From assembly GCF_051020955.1 (NCBI RefSeq), contig NW_027476680.1, positions 1 to 64,000 on the forward strand: 64,000 nucleotides of DNA, in the 5' to 3' direction. The DNA is from Megalopta genalis (Eukaryota > Arthropoda > Insecta > Hymenoptera > Halictidae). Position 1 is the stretch's first letter. Each line of letters starts with the position of its first letter. The notes below the pieces were generated by a model. It did not search any database and was not told the origin of the DNA. It saw only the letters and a list, made by a program, of their open reading frames with translations. This document shows positions 35,401 to 50,040 of the stretch, in pieces. Made by a program: the position numbers and the translations under genes.

Positions 35401-36659
35401 AAATCATGAGTTTCGCATGGATTAGAAGCTAACACGTTTGTTTCGCCTGCATTTGAAGCTATATCATTTATATCGCAAATATTTGAAGCGAAATCATTTG
35501 TTAAGCATGGATTTGAAGGTAAACCTTCTACATCGCATTGATTTGAAGCTAAATCATGAGTTTCGCATGGATTAGAAGCTAACTAGTTTGTTTCGCCTGC
35601 ATTTGAAGCTATATCATTTATATCGCAAGTATTTGAAGCTAAATCATTTGTGTTCCACGGATGTGAAGCTAATCCTTCTGCTTCGCATTGATTTGAAGCT
35701 AAATCAAGTTTATCGCATGCATTTTGAATCTAACTCGTTTGATCGTCTGCATTTGTTGCCATATCACTTATATCCCAAGTGTTTGAAGCTTAATCATTTT
35801 TTAAGCATGGATTTGAAGGTAAACCTTCTACATCGCATTGATTTAAAGCTAAATCATGAGTTTCGCGTGGATTAGAAGCTAACACGTTTGTTTCGCCTGC
35901 ATTTGAAGCTATATCATTTATATCGCAAGTATTTCAAGCTAAATCATTTGTTAAGCATGGATTTGAAGGTATACCTTCTACATCGCATTGATTTGAAGCT
36001 AAATCATGTGTTTCGCATAGATATGAAGCTATCTCGTTTGTTTCGTCTGCATGTGGAGCTGTATCACTTATACCGCAAGTATCTGAACCTAAATCATTTG
36101 TTTCGCATGGAGTGGAAGCTGAGCCTTCTACTTCACATTGATTTGAAGCTGAATACAATTTATCGCGTGGATTATTAAGCTAACTCGTTTGACCGTCTGC
36201 ATTTGAAGCTATATCATTTATATCGCAAGTATTAGAAGCTAAATCATTTGTATTGCATGGATTTGAAGCTCATCCTTCTACTTCGCATTGATTTGAAGCT
36301 AAATCAAATTTATCGCGTGGATTATGAAGCTAACACGTTTGTTTCGCCTGCATTTGAAGCTGTATCACTTATACCGCAAGTATCTGGACCTAAATCATTT
36401 GTTTCGCATGGATTGGAAGCTAAGCCTTCTACTTCGCATTGATTTGAAGCTAAATCAAGTTTATCGCATGGATTTTGAAGCTAACTCGTTTGATCGTCTG
36501 CATTTCAAGCTATATCACTTATATCCCAACTGTTTGAAGCTAAATCATTTGTTGCGCATGGATTTGAAGCTCATCCTTCTACTTCGCATTGATTTGAAGC
36601 TAAATCAAGTTTATCGCATGGATTTTGAAGCTAACTCGTTTGATCGTCTGCATTTGAAA
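32401..36659. repeat. Start of the young HOR domain (GTTAAGC/GAAGGTAAACC subfamily)
   Basis: From here units with TTTGTTAAGCATGG and GAAGGTAAACC dominate, alternating with TTTGTGTTCCACGG units. On the - strand these change CET to CLT and LAS to LPS. The + frame is stopped about every 300-450 bp by GATTAG. About 34480-36020 is duplicated at 40473-42013 (offset 5993) with few differences. Confidence 0.85.
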
Positions 36660-39600
36660 CTATATCACTTATATCCCAAGTGTTTGAAGCTAAATTATTT
36701 CTTAAGCATGGATTTGAAGGTAAACCTTCTACATCGCATTGATTTGAAGCTAAATCATGGGTTTCGCATAGATATGAAGCTAACTCGTTTGTTTCGTCTG
36801 CATTTAAAGCTGTATCACTTATACCGCAAGTATCTGGACGTAAATCATTTGTTTCGCATGGATTGGAAGCTAAGCCTTCTACTTCGCTTTGATTTGAAGC
36901 TAAATCAAGTTTATCGCATAGATTTTGAAGCTTACTCGTTTGATCGTCTGCATTTCAAGCTATATCACTTATATCCGAACTGTTTGAAGCTAAATCATTT
37001 GTTGCGCATGGATGAGGTGAAACTTCTACATCGCATTGATTTGAAGCTAAATCATGAGTTTCGCATGGATTAGATGCTAACTCGTTTGTTTCGCCTGCAT
37101 TTGAAGCTAAGTCATTTACATCGCAAGTATTTGAAGCTAAATCATTTGTTAAGCATGGATTTGAAGGTATACCTTCTACATCGCATTGATTTGAAGCTAA
37201 ATCAAATTTATCGCGTGGATTTTGAAGCTAACTCGTTTGATCGTCTGCATTTGAAGCTATATCACGTATGTCCCAAGTGTTTGAAGCTAAATCATTTGTT
37301 AAGCATGGATTTGAAGGTAAACCTTCTACATCACATTGATTTGAAGCTAAATCAAGTTTATCGCATGGATTTTGAAGCTAACTCGTTTGATCGTTTGCAT
37401 TTGATGCCATATCACTTATATCCCAAGTGTTTGAATCTAAATCATTTTTTAAGCATGGATTTGAAGGTAAACCTTCTACATCGCATTGATTTGAAGCTAA
37501 ACCATGGGTTTCGCATAGATATGAAGCTAACTCGTTTGTTTCGTCTGCATTTGAAGCTGTATCACTTATACCGCAAGTATCTGGACCTAAATCATTTGTT
37601 TCGCATGGATTGGAAGCTAAGCCTTCTACTTCGCATTGATTTGAAGCTAAATCAAGTTTATCGCATGAATTTTGAAGCTAACTCGTTTGATCGTCAGCAT
37701 TTCAAGCTATATCACATATATCCCAACTGTTTGAAGCTAAATCATTTGTGTTGCATGGATTTGAAGCTCATCCTTCTACTTCGCATTGATTTGAAGCTAA
37801 ATCAAGTTTATCGCATGGATTTTGAAGCTAACTCGTTTGATCGTCTGCATTTGAAGCTATATCACTTATATCCCAAGTGTTTGAAGCTAAATTATTTCTT
37901 AAGCATGGATTTGAAGGTAAACCTTCTACATCGCATTGATTTGAAGCTAAATCATGGGTTTCGCATAGATATGAAGCTAACTCGTTTGTTTCGTCTGCAT
38001 TTGAAGCTGTATCACTTATACCGCAAGTATCTGGACCTAAATCATTTGTTTCGCATGGATTGGAAGCTAAGCCTTCTACTTCGCATTGATTTGAAGCTAA
38101 ATCAAGTTTATCGCATGAATTTTGAAGCTAACTCGTTTGAATGTCAGCATTTCAAGCTATATCACTTATATCCCAAGTGTTTGAAGCTAAATTATTTCTT
38201 AAGCATGGATTTGAAGGTAAACCTTCTACATCGCATTGATTTGAAGCTAAATCATGGGTTTCGCATAGATATGAAGCTAACTCGTTTGTTTCGTCTGCAT
38301 TTAAAGCTGTATCACTTATACCGCAAGTATCTGGACGTAAATCATTTGTTTCGCATGGATTGGAAGCTAAGCCTTCTACTTCGCTTTGATTTGAAGCTAA
38401 ATCAAGTTTATCGCATAGATTTTGAAGCTTACTCGTTTGATCGTCTGCATTTCAAGCTATATCACTTATATCCGAACTGTTTGAAGCTAAATCATTTGTT
38501 GCGCATGGATGAGGTGAAACTTCTACATCGCATTGATTTGAAGCTAAATCATGAGTTTCGCATGGATTAGATGCTAACTCGTTTGTTTCGCCTGCATTTG
38601 AAGCTAAGTCATTTACATCGCAAGTATTTGAAGCTAAATCATTTGTTAAGCATGGATTTGAAGGTATACCTTCTACATCGCATTGATTTGAAGCTAAATC
38701 AAATTTATCGCGTGGATTTTGAAGCTAACTCGTTTGATCGTCTGCATTTGAAGCTATATCACGTATGTCCCAAGTGTTTGAAGCTAAATCATTTGTTAAG
38801 CATGGATTTGAAGGTAAACCTTCTACATCACATTGATTTGAAGCTAAATCAAGTTTATCGCATGGATTTTGAAGCTAACTCGTTTGATCGTTTGCATTTG
38901 ATGCCATATCACTTATATCCCAAGTGTTTGAATCTAAATCATTTTTTAAGCATGGATTTGAAGGTAAACCTTCTACATCGCATTGATTTGAAGCTAAACC
39001 ATGGGTTTCGCATAGATATGAAGCTAACTCGTTTGTTTCGTCTGCATTTGAAGCTGTATCACTTATACCGCAAGTATCTGGACCTAAATCATTTGTTTCG
39101 CATGGATTGGAAGCTAAGCCTTCTACTTCGCATTGATTTGAAGCTAAATCAAGTTTATCGCATGAATTTTGAAGCTAACTCGTTTGATCGTCAGCATTTC
39201 AAGCTATATCACATATATCCCAACTGTTTGAAGCTAAATCATTTGTGTTGCATGGATTTGAAGCTCATCCTTCTACTTCGCATTGATTTGAAGCTAAATC
39301 AAGTTTATCGCATGGATTTTGAAGCTAACTCGTTTGATCGTCTGCATTTGAAGCTATATCACTTATATCCCAAGTGTTTGAAGCTAAATTATTTCTTAAG
39401 CATGGATTTGAAGGTAAACCTTCTACATCGCATTGATTTGAAGCTAAATCATGGGTTTCGCATAGATATGAAGCTAACTCGTTTGTTTCGTCTGCATTTG
39501 AAGCTGTATCACTTATACCGCAAGTATCTGGACCTAAATCATTTGTTTCGCATGGATTGGAAGCTAAGCCTTCTACTTCGCATTGATTTGAAGCTAAATC

Positions 39601-39810
39601 AAGTTTATCGCATGAATTTTGAAGCTAACTCGTTTGAATGTCAGCATTTCAAGCTATATCACTTATATCCCAAGTGTTTGAAGCTAAATTATTTCTTAAG
39701 CATGGATTTGAAGGTAAACCTTCTACATCGCATTGATTTGAAGCTAAATCATGGGTTTCGCATAGATATGAAGCTAACTCGTTTGTTTCGTCTGCATTTG
39801 AAGCTGTATC
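36660..39810. repeat. 1497-bp higher-order repeat, about 2.1 copies
   Basis: Copy 1 runs from about 36660 to 38156 and copy 2 from 38157 to 39653, with about 150 bp of a further copy. The two are essentially identical. Each contains the private deletion CATGGATGAGGTGAAAC (near 37007 and 38504), which marks the unit. The + strand frames at 37074-38570 (498 aa) and 38571-40076 (501 aa) are long simply because this unit contains few GATTAG sites. They have no domain or start context and I do not call them genes. Confidence 0.9.
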
Positions 39811-42800
39811 ACGTATACCGCAAGTATCTGGACGTAAATAATTTGTTTCGCATGGATTGGAAGCTAAGTCTTCTACTTCGCATTGATTTGAAGCTAAATC
39901 AAGTTTATCGCATGGATTTTGAAGCTAACTCGTTTGATCGTCTGCATTTCAAGCTATATCACTTATGTCCCAAGTGTTTGAAGCTAAATTATTTGTTAAG
40001 CATGGATTTGAAGGTAAACCTCCTACATCGCATTGATTTGAAGCTAATCATGAGTTTCGCATGGATTAGAAGCTAACTCGTTTGTTTCGCCTGCATTTGA
40101 AGCTATATCATTTATGTCGCAAGTATTTGAAGCTAAATCATTTGTGTTGCATGGATTTGAAGCTCACCCTTCTACTTCGCATTGATTTGAAGCTAAATCA
40201 AGTTTATCGCATGGATTTTGAAGCTAACTCGTTTGATCGTCTGCATTTGAAGCTATATCACTTATATCCCAAGTGTTTGAAGCTAAATTATTTCTTAAGC
40301 ATGGATTTGAAGGTAAACCTTCTACATCGCATTGATTTGAAGCTAAATCATGGGTTTCGCATAGATATGAAGCTAACTCGTTTGTTTCGTCTGCATTTGA
40401 AGCTGTATCACTTATACCGCAAGTATCTGGACGTAAATAATTTGTTTCGCATGGATTGGAAGCTAAGCCTTCTACTTCGCATTGATTTGAAGCTAAATCA
40501 AGTTTATCGCATGGATTTTGAAGCTAACTCGTTTGATCGTCTGCATTTCAAGCTATATCACTTATGTCCCAAGTGTTTGAAGCTAAATTATTTGTTAAGC
40601 ATGGATTTGAAGGTAAACCTCCTACATCGCATTGATTTGAAGCTAATCATGAGTTTCGCATGGATTAGAAGCTAACACGTTTGTTTCGCCTGCATTTGAA
40701 GCTATATCATTTATATCACAAGTATTTGAAGCGGAATCATTTGTTAAGCATGGATTTGAAGGTAAACCTTCCAAATCGCATTGATTTGAAGTTAAATCAT
40801 GAGTTTCGCATGGATTAGAAGCTAACTCGTTTGTTTCGCCTGCATTTGGAGCTATATCATTTATATCGCAAGTATTTGAAGCTAAATCATTTGTGTTCCA
40901 CGGATTTGAAGCTAATCCTTCTACTTCGCAATGATTTGAAGCTAAATCAAGTTTATCGCATGGATTTTGAATCTAACTCGTTTGATCGTCTGCATTTGAT
41001 GCCATATCACTTATATCCCAAGTGTTTGAAGCTAAATCATTTGTTAAGCATTGATTTGAAGGTAAACCTTCCACATCGCATTGATTTGAAGCTAAATCAT
41101 GAGTTTCGCATGGATTAGAAGCTAACTCGATTGTTTCGCCTGCATTTGAAGCTATATCATTTATGTCGCAAGTATTTGAAGCTAAATCATTTGTGTTGCA
41201 TGGATTTGAAGCTCATCCTTCTACTTCGCATTGATTTGAAGCTAAATCAAGTTTATCGCATGGATTTTGAAGCTAACTCGTTTGATCGTCTGCATTTGAA
41301 GCTATATCACTTATATCCCAAGTGTTTGAAGCTAAATTATTTGTTAAGCATGGATTTGAAGGTAAACCTCCTACATCGCATTGATTTGAAGCTAAATCAT
41401 GAGTTTCGCATGGATTAGAAGCTAACACGTTTGTTTCGCCTGCATTTGAAGCTATATCATTTATATCGCAAATATTTGAAGCGAAATCATTTGTTAAGCA
41501 TGGATTTGAAGGTAAACCTTCTACATCGCATTGATTTGAAGCTAAATCATGAGTTTCGCAAGGATTAGAAGCTAACTAGTTTGTTTCGCCTGCATTTGAA
41601 GCTATATCATTTATATCGCAAGTATTTGAAGCTAAATCATTTGTGTTCCACGGATTTGAAGCTAATCCTTCTGCTTCGCATTGATTTGAAGCTAAATCAA
41701 GTTTATCGCATGGATTTTGAATCTAACTCGTTTGATCGTCTGCATTTGTTGCCATATCACTTATATCCCAAGTGTTTGAAGCTTAATCATTTTTTAAGCA
41801 TGGATTTGAAGGTAAACCTTCTACATCGCATTGATTTGAAGCTAAATCATGAGTTTCGCATGGATTAGAAGCTAACACGTTTGTTTCGCCTGCATTTGAA
41901 GATATATCATTTATATCGCAAGTATTTCAAGCTAAATCATTTGTTAAGCATGGATTTGAAGGTATACCTTCTACATCGCATTGATTTGAAGCTAAATCAT
42001 GTGTTTCGCATAGATATGAAGCTATCTCGTTTGTTTCGTCTGCATTTGAAGCTGTATCATTTATACCGCAAGTATCTGAACCTAAATCATTTGTTTCGCA
42101 TGGATTTGAAGCTAAGCCTTCTACTTTGCATTGATTTGAAGCTAAATCAAGTTCATAGCATGGATTTTGAAGCTAACTCGTTTGATCGTCTGCATTTGAA
42201 GCTTTTTCACTTATATCCCAAGTGTTTGAAGCTAAATCATTTGTTAAGCATTGATTTGAAGGTAAACCTTCCACATCGCTTTGATTTGAAGCTAAATCAT
42301 GAGTTTCGCATGGATTAGAAGCTAACTCGTTTGTTTCGCCTGCATTTGAAGCTATATCATTTATGTCGCAAGTATTTGAAGCTAAATCATTTGTGTTGCA
42401 TGGATTTGAAGCTCATCCTTCTACTTCGCATTGATTTGAAGCTAAATCAAGTTTATCGCATGGATTTTGAAGCTAACTCGTTTGATCGTCTGCATTTGAA
42501 GCTATATCACTTATATCCCAAGTGTTTGAAGCTAAATTATTTGTTGAGCATGGATTTGAAGGTAAACCTCCTACATCGCATAGATTTGAAGCTAAATCAT
42601 GAGTTTCGCATGGATTAGAAGCTAACACGTTTGTTTCGCCTGCATTTGAAGCTATATCATTTATATCGCAAATATTTGAAGCGAAATCATTTGTTAAGCA
42701 TGGATTTGAAGGTAAACCTTCTACATCGCATTGATTTGAAGCTAAATCATGAGTTTCGCATGGATTAGAAGCTAACTAGTTTGTTTCGCATGCATTTGAA

Positions 42801-45800
42801 GCTATATCATTTATATCGCAAGTATTTGAAGCTAAATCATTTGTGTTCCACGGATTTGAAGCTAATCCTTCTGCTTCGCATTGATTTGAAGCTAAATCAA
42901 GTTTATCGCATGGATTTTGAATCTAACTCGTTTGATCGTCTGCATTTGTTGCCATATCACTTATATCCCAAGTGTTTAGAAACTAAATCATTTTTTAAGC
43001 ATGGATTTGAAGGTAAACCTTCTACATCGCATTGATTTGAAGCTAAATCATGAGTTTCGCATGGATTAGAAGCTAACACGTTTGTTTCGCCTGCATTTGA
43101 AGCTATATCATTTATATCGCAAGTATTTGAAGCTAAATCATTTGTTAAGCATGGATTTGAAGATATACCTTCTACATCGCATTGATTTGAAGCTAAATCA
43201 TGTGTTTCGCATAGATATGAAGCTATCTCGTTTGTTTCGTCTGCATTTGGAGCTGTATCACTTATACCGCAAGTATCTGAACCTAAATCATTTGTTTCGC
43301 ATGGAGTGGAAGCTAAGCCTTCTACTTCGCATTGATTTGAAGCTGAATACAATTTATCGCGTGGATTATTAAGCTATCTCGTTTGACCGTCTGCATTTGA
43401 AGCTATATCATTTATATCGCAAGTATTAGAATCTAAATCATTTGTATTGCATGGATTTGAAGCTCATCCTTCTACTTCGCATTGATTTGAAGCTAAATCA
43501 AATTTATCGCGTGGATTATGAAGCTAACACGTTTGTTTCGCCTGCATTTGAAGCTATATCATTCATATGGCAAGTATTCGAAGCTAAATCATTTGTTAAG
43601 CATGGATTTGAAGGTAAACCTTCTACATCGCATTGATTTGAAGCTAAATCATGTGTTTCGCATAGATATGAAGCTATCTCGTTTGTTTCGTCTGCATTTG
43701 AAGCTGTATCATTTATACCGCAAGTATCTGAACCTAAATCATTTGTTTCGCATGGATTTGAAGCTAAGCCTTCTACTTTGCATTGATTTGAAGCTAAATC
43801 AAGTTCATAGCATGGATTTTGAAGCTAACTCGTTTGATCGTCTGCATTTGAAGCTTTTTCACTTATATCCCAAGTGTTTGAAGCTAAATCATTTGTTAAG
43901 CATTGATTTGAAGGTAAACCTTCCACATCGCATTGATTTGAAGCTAAATCATGAGTTTCGCATGGATTAGAAGCTAACTCGTTTGTTTCGCCTGCATTTG
44001 AAGCTATATCATTTATGTCGCAAGTATTTGAAGCTAAATCATTTGTGATGCATGGATTTGAAGCTCATCCTTCTACTTCGCATTGATTTGAAGCTAAATC
44101 AAGTTTATCGCATGGATTTTGAAGCTAACTCGTTTGATCGTCTGCATTTGAAGCTGTATCACTTATACCGCAAGTATCTGGACCTAAATCATTTGTTTCG
44201 CATGGATTGGAAGCTAAGCCTTCTACTTCGCATTGATTTGAAACTAAATCAAGTGTTTCGCATGGATTTGAAGCTAACTCGTTTATTTCGCCTGCAGTTT
44301 AATCTATATCACTTATATCGCAAGTATCTGATGTTAAATCATTTGTTCCGCATGGATTTGAAGCTAAACCTTCTACATCGCATTGATTTGAAGCTAAATC
44401 ATGTGTTTCGCTAGGATTTGAAGCTAAACCTTCTACATAGCATTGATTTGAAGCTTAATCATGTGTTTTGCATGGATTTGAAGTTAACTCATTTGTTTCC
44501 CCTCCATTTGAAGCTATATCACTTACATCGCAAGTATCTGAATCTAAATCATTTATTTCTCATGGATTTGCAACTAAGCCTTCTACTTCGCATTGATTTG
44601 AAGCTAAATTATGTGTATCGTATGGATCTGAAGCTAAACCTTCTACATAGCATTGATTTGAAGCTTAATCATGTGTTTTGCATGGATTTGAAGCTAAACC
44701 TTCTACATAGCATTGATTTGAACCTTAATCATGTGTTTTGCATGGATTTTAAGCTAACTCATTTGTTTCCCCTCCATTTGAAGCCATATCACTTATATCG
44801 CAAGTATTTGAAGCTAAATCATTTGTGTTCCACGGATTTGAAGCTAATCCTTCTACTTCGCATTGATTTGAAGCTAAATCAAGTTTATCGCATGGATTTT
44901 GAAGCTAACTCGTTTGATCGTCTGCATTTCAAGCTATATCACTTATGTCCCAGGTGTTTGAAGCTAAATTATTTGTTAAGCATGGATTTGAAGGTAAACC
45001 TCCTACATCGCATTGATTTGAAGCTAATCATGAGTTTCGCATGGATTAGAAGCTAACTCGTTTGTTTCGCCTGCATTTGAAGCTATATCATTTATGTCGC
45101 AAGTATTTGAAGCTAAATCATTTGTGTTGCATGGATTTGAAGCTCATCCTTCTACTTCGCATTGATTTGAAGCTAAATCAAGTTTATCGCATGGATTTTG
45201 AAGCTAACTCGTTTGATCGTCTGCATTTGAAGCTATATCACTTATATCCCAAGTGTTTGAAGCTAAATTATTTCTTAAGCATGGATTTGAAGGTAAACCT
45301 TCTACATCGCATTGATTTGAAGCTAAATCATGGGTTTCGCATAGATATGAAGCTAACTCGTTTGTTTCGTCTGCATTTGAAGCTGTATCACTTATACCGC
45401 AAGTATCTGGACGTAAATAATTTGTTTCGCATGGATTGGAAGCTAAGCCTTCTACTTCGCATTGATTTGAAGCTAAATCAAGTTTATCGCATGGATTTTG
45501 AAGCTAACTCGTTTGATCGTCTGCATTTCAAGCTTATGTCCCAAGTGTTTGAAGCTAAATTATTTGTTAAGCATGGATTTGAAGGTAAACCTCCTACATC
45601 GCATTGATTTGAAGCTAATCATGAGTTTCGCATGGATTAGAAGCTAACACGTTTGTTTCGCCTGCATTTGAAGCTATATCATTTATATCACAAGTATTTG
45701 AAGCGGAATCATTTGTTAAGCATGGATTTGAAGGTAAACCTTCCAAATCGCATTGATTTGAAGTTAAATCATGAGTTTCGCATGGATTAGAAGCTAACTC

Positions 45801-46949
45801 GTTTGTTTCGCCTGCATTTGGAGCTATATCATTTATATCGCAAGTATTTGAAGCTAAATCATTTGTGTTCCACGGATTTGAAGCTAATCCTTCTACTTCG
45901 CATTGATTTGAAGCTAAATCAAGTTTATCGCATGGATTTTGAATCTAACTCGTTTGATCGTCTGCATTTGATGCCATATCACTTATATCCCAAGTGTTTG
46001 AAGCTAAATCATTTGTTAAGCATTGATTTGAAGGTAAACCTTCCACATCGCATTGATTTGAAGCTAAATCATGAGTTTCGCATGGATTAGAAGCTAACTC
46101 GATTGTTTCGCCTGCATTTGAAGCTATATCATTTATGTCGCAAGTATTTGAAGCTAAATCATTTGTGTTGCATGGATTTGAAGCTCATCCTTCTACTTCG
46201 CATTGATTTGAAGCTAAATCAAGTTTATCGCATGGATTTTGAAGCTAACTCGTTTGATCGTCTGCATTTGAAGCTATATCACTTATATCCCAAGTGTTTG
46301 AAGCTAAATTATTTGTTAAGCATGGATTTGAAGGTAAACCTCCTACATCGCATTGATTTGAAGCTAAATCATGAGTTTCGCATGGATTAGAAGCTAACAC
46401 GTTTGTTTCGCCTGCATTTGAAGCTATATCATTTATATCGCAAATATTTGAAGCGAAATCATTTGTTAAGCATGGATTTGAAGATATACCTTCTACATCG
46501 CATTGATTTGAAGCTAAATCATGTGTTTCGCATAGATATGAAGCTATCTCGTTTGTTTCGTCTGCATTTGGAGCTGTATCACTTATACCGCAAGTATCTG
46601 AACCTAAATCATTTGTTTCGCATGGAGTGGAAGCTAAGCCTTCTACTTCGCATTGATTTGAAGCTGAATACAATTTATCGCGTGGATTATTAAGCTAACT
46701 CGTTTGATCGTCTGCATTTGTTGCCATATCACTTATATCCCAAGTGTTTGAAGCTTAATCATTTTTTAAGCATGGATTTGAAGGTAAACCTTCTACATCG
46801 CATTGATTTGAAGCTAAATCATGAGTTTCGCATGGATTAGAAGCTAACACGTTTGTTTCGCCTGCATTTGAAGCTATATCATTTATATCGCAAGTATTTC
46901 AAGCTAAATCATTTGTTAAGCATGGATTTGAAGGTATACCTTCTACATC
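39811..46949. repeat. Segmentally duplicated satellite, copies of distant blocks
   Basis: 40473-42013 repeats 34480-36020 (offset 5993). The block beginning near 40831 also recurs at 45803 (offset 4972). 42930-43380 recurs at about 54950-55400 (offset 12019). A segment at about 44230-44820 resembles the older CATAGCATTG subfamily of 30-32 kb (for example CATAGCATTG at 44435 with GCTTAATC), so it looks like an old block moved into the young array. Everything is satellite. Confidence 0.82.
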
Positions 46950-49900
46950 GCATTGATTTGAAGCTAAATCATGGGTTTCGCATAGATATGAAGCTAACTC
47001 GTTTGTTTCGTCTGCATTTGAAGCTGTATCACGTATACCGCAAGTATCTGGACGTAAATAATTTGTTTCGCATGGATTGGAAGCTAAGCCTTCTACTTCG
47101 CATTGATTTGAAGCTAAATCAAGTTTATCGCATGGATTTTGAAGCTAACTCGTTTGATCGTCTGCATTTCAAGCTATATCACTTATGTCCCAAGTGTTTG
47201 AAGCTAAATTATTTGTTAAGCATGGATTTGAAGGTAAACCTCCTACATCGCATTGATTTGAAGCTAATCATGAGTTTCGCATGGATTAGAAGCTAACACG
47301 TTTGTTTCGCCTGCATTTGAAGCTATATCATTTATATCACAAGTATTTGAAGCGGAATCATTTGTTAAGCATGGATTTGAAGGTAAACCTTCCAAATCGC
47401 ATTGATTTGAAGTTAAATCATGAGTTTCGCATGGATTAGAAGCTAACTCGTTTGTTTCGCCTGCATTTGGAGCTATATCATTTATATCGCAAGTATTTGA
47501 AGCTAAATCATTTGTGTTCCACGGATTTGAAGCTAATCCTTCTACTTCGCATTGATTTGAAGCTAAATCAAGTTTATCGCATGGATTTTGAATCTAACTC
47601 GTTTGATCGTCTGCATTTGATGCCATATCACTTATATCCCAAGTGTTTGAAGCTAAATCATTTGTTAAGCATTGATTTGAAGGTAAACCTTCCACATCGC
47701 ATTGATTTGAAGCTAAATCATGAGTTTCGCATGGATTAGAAGCTAACTCGATTGTTTCGCCTGCATTTGAAGCTATATCATTTATGTCGCAAGTATTTGA
47801 AGCTAAATCATTTGTGTTGCATGGATTTGAAGCTCATCCTTCTACTTCGCATTGATTTGAAGCTAAATCAAGTTTATCGCATGGATTTTGAAGCTAACTC
47901 GTTTGATCGTCTGCATTTGAAGCTATATCACTTATATCCCAAGTGTTTGAAGCTAAATTATTTGTTAAGCATGGATTTGAAGGTGAACCTCCTACATCGC
48001 ATTGATTTGAAGCTAAATCATGAGTTTCGCATGGATTAGAAGCTAACACGTTTGTTTCGCCTGCATTTGAAGCTATATCATTTATATCGCAAATATTTGA
48101 AGCGAAATCATTTGTTAAGCATGGATTTGAAGGTAAACCTTCTACATCGCATTGATTTGAAGCTAAATCATGAGTTTCGCATGGATTAGAAGCTAACTAG
48201 TTTGTTTCGCCTGCATTTGAAGCTATATCATTTATATCGCAAGTATTTGAAGCTAAATCATTTGTGTTCCACGGATTTGAAGCTAATCCTTCTGCTTCGC
48301 ATTGATTTGAAGCTAAATCAAGTTTATCGCATGGATTTTGAATCTAACTCGTTTGATCGTCTGCATTTGTTGCCATATCACTTATATCCCAAGTGTTTGA
48401 AGCTTAATCATTTTTTAAGCATGGATTTGAAGGTAAACCTTCTACATCGCATTGATTTGAAGCTAAATCATGAGTTTCGCATGGATTAGAAGCTAACACG
48501 TTTGTTTCGCCTGCATTTGAAGCTATATCATTTATATCGCAAGTATTTCAAGCTAAATCATTTGTTAAGCATGGATTTGAAGGTATACCTTCTACATCGC
48601 ATTGATTTGAAGCTAAATCATGTGTTTCGCATAGATATGAAGCTATCTCGTTTGTTTCGTCTGCATTTGGAGCTGTATCACTTATACCGCAAGTATCTGA
48701 ACCTAAATCATTTGTTTCGCATGGAGTGGAAGCTAAGCCTTCTACTTCGCATTGATTTGAAGCTGAATACAATTTATCGCGTGGATTATTAAGCTAACTC
48801 GTTTGACCGTCTGCATTTGAAGCTATATCATTTATATCGCAAGTATTAGAAGCTAAATCATTTGTATTGCATGGATTTGAAGCTCATCCTTCTACTTCGC
48901 ATTGATTTGAAGCTAAATCAAATTTATCGCGTGGATTATGAAGCTAACACGTTTGTTTCGCCTGCATTTGAAGCTGTATCACTTATACCGCAAGTATCTG
49001 GACCTAAATCATTTGTTTCGCATGGATTGGAAGCTAAGCCTTCTACTTCGCATTGATTTGAAGCTAAATCAAGTTTATCGCATGGATTTTGAAGCTAACT
49101 CGTTTGATCGTCTGCATTTCAAGCTATATCACTTATATCCCGACTGTTTGAAGCTAAATCATTTGTTGCGCATGGATTTGAAGCTCATCCTTCTACTTCG
49201 CATTGATTTGAAGCTAAATCAAGTTTATCGCATGGATTTTGAAGCTAACTCGTTTGATCGTCTGCATTTGAAGCTATATCACTTATATCCCAAGTGTTTG
49301 AAGCTAAATTATTTCTTAAGCATGGATTTGAAGGTAAACCTTCTACATCGCATTGATTTGAAGCTAAATCATGGGTTTCGCATAGATATGAAGCTAACTC
49401 GTTTGTTTCGTCTGCATTTAAAGCTGTATCACTTATACCGCAAGTATCTGGACGTAAATCATTTGTTTCGCATGGATTGGAAGCTAAGCCTTCTACTTCG
49501 CTTTGATTTGAAGCTAAATCAAGTTTATCGCATGGATTTTGAAGCTAACTCGTTTGATCGTCTGCATTTCAAGCTATATCACTTATGTCCCAAGTGTTTG
49601 AAGCTAAATTATTTGTTATGCATGGATTTGAAGGTAAACCTCCTACATCGCATTCATTTGAAGCTAATCATGAGTTTCGCATGGATTAGAAGCTAACACG
49701 TTTGTTTCGCCTGCATTTGAAGCTATATCATTTATATCACAAGTATTTGAAGCGGAATCATTTGTTAAGCATGGATTTGAAGGTAAACCTTCCACATCGC
49801 ATTGATTTGAAGCTAAATCATGAGTTTCGCATGGATTAGAAGCTAACTCGTTTGTTTCGCCTGCATTTGGAGCTATATTATTTATATCGCAAGTATTTGA

Positions 49901-50040
49901 AGCTAAATCATTTGTGTTCCACGGATTTGAAGCTAATCCTTCTACTTCGCATTGATTTGAAGCTAAATCAAGTTTATCGCATGGATTTTGAATCTAACTC
50001 GTTTGATCGTCTGCATTTGATGCCATATCACTTATATCCC
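46950..50040. repeat. Segmental duplication A of about 3.1 kb (partner 51600-54690)
   Basis: Every landmark here recurs 4648 bp downstream, including rare private changes such as TTTGTTATGCATGG (49613 and 54261) and CGCATTCATTTGAAG (49650 and 54298). I see only a handful of substitutions between the copies, for example GGTGAACC versus GGTAAACC at about 47982/52630. Inside it a 2400-bp step separates the two blocks beginning with the same GCATTTGGAGC unit (47452 and 49852). Confidence 0.88.

Noticed and set aside
38571..40076. 501-aa ORF (and 498-aa ORF at 37074-38570) as genes
   Set aside because: They start at an ATG created by a GATTAGATGC unit just after the stop of the previous frame and consist only of satellite decapeptides.
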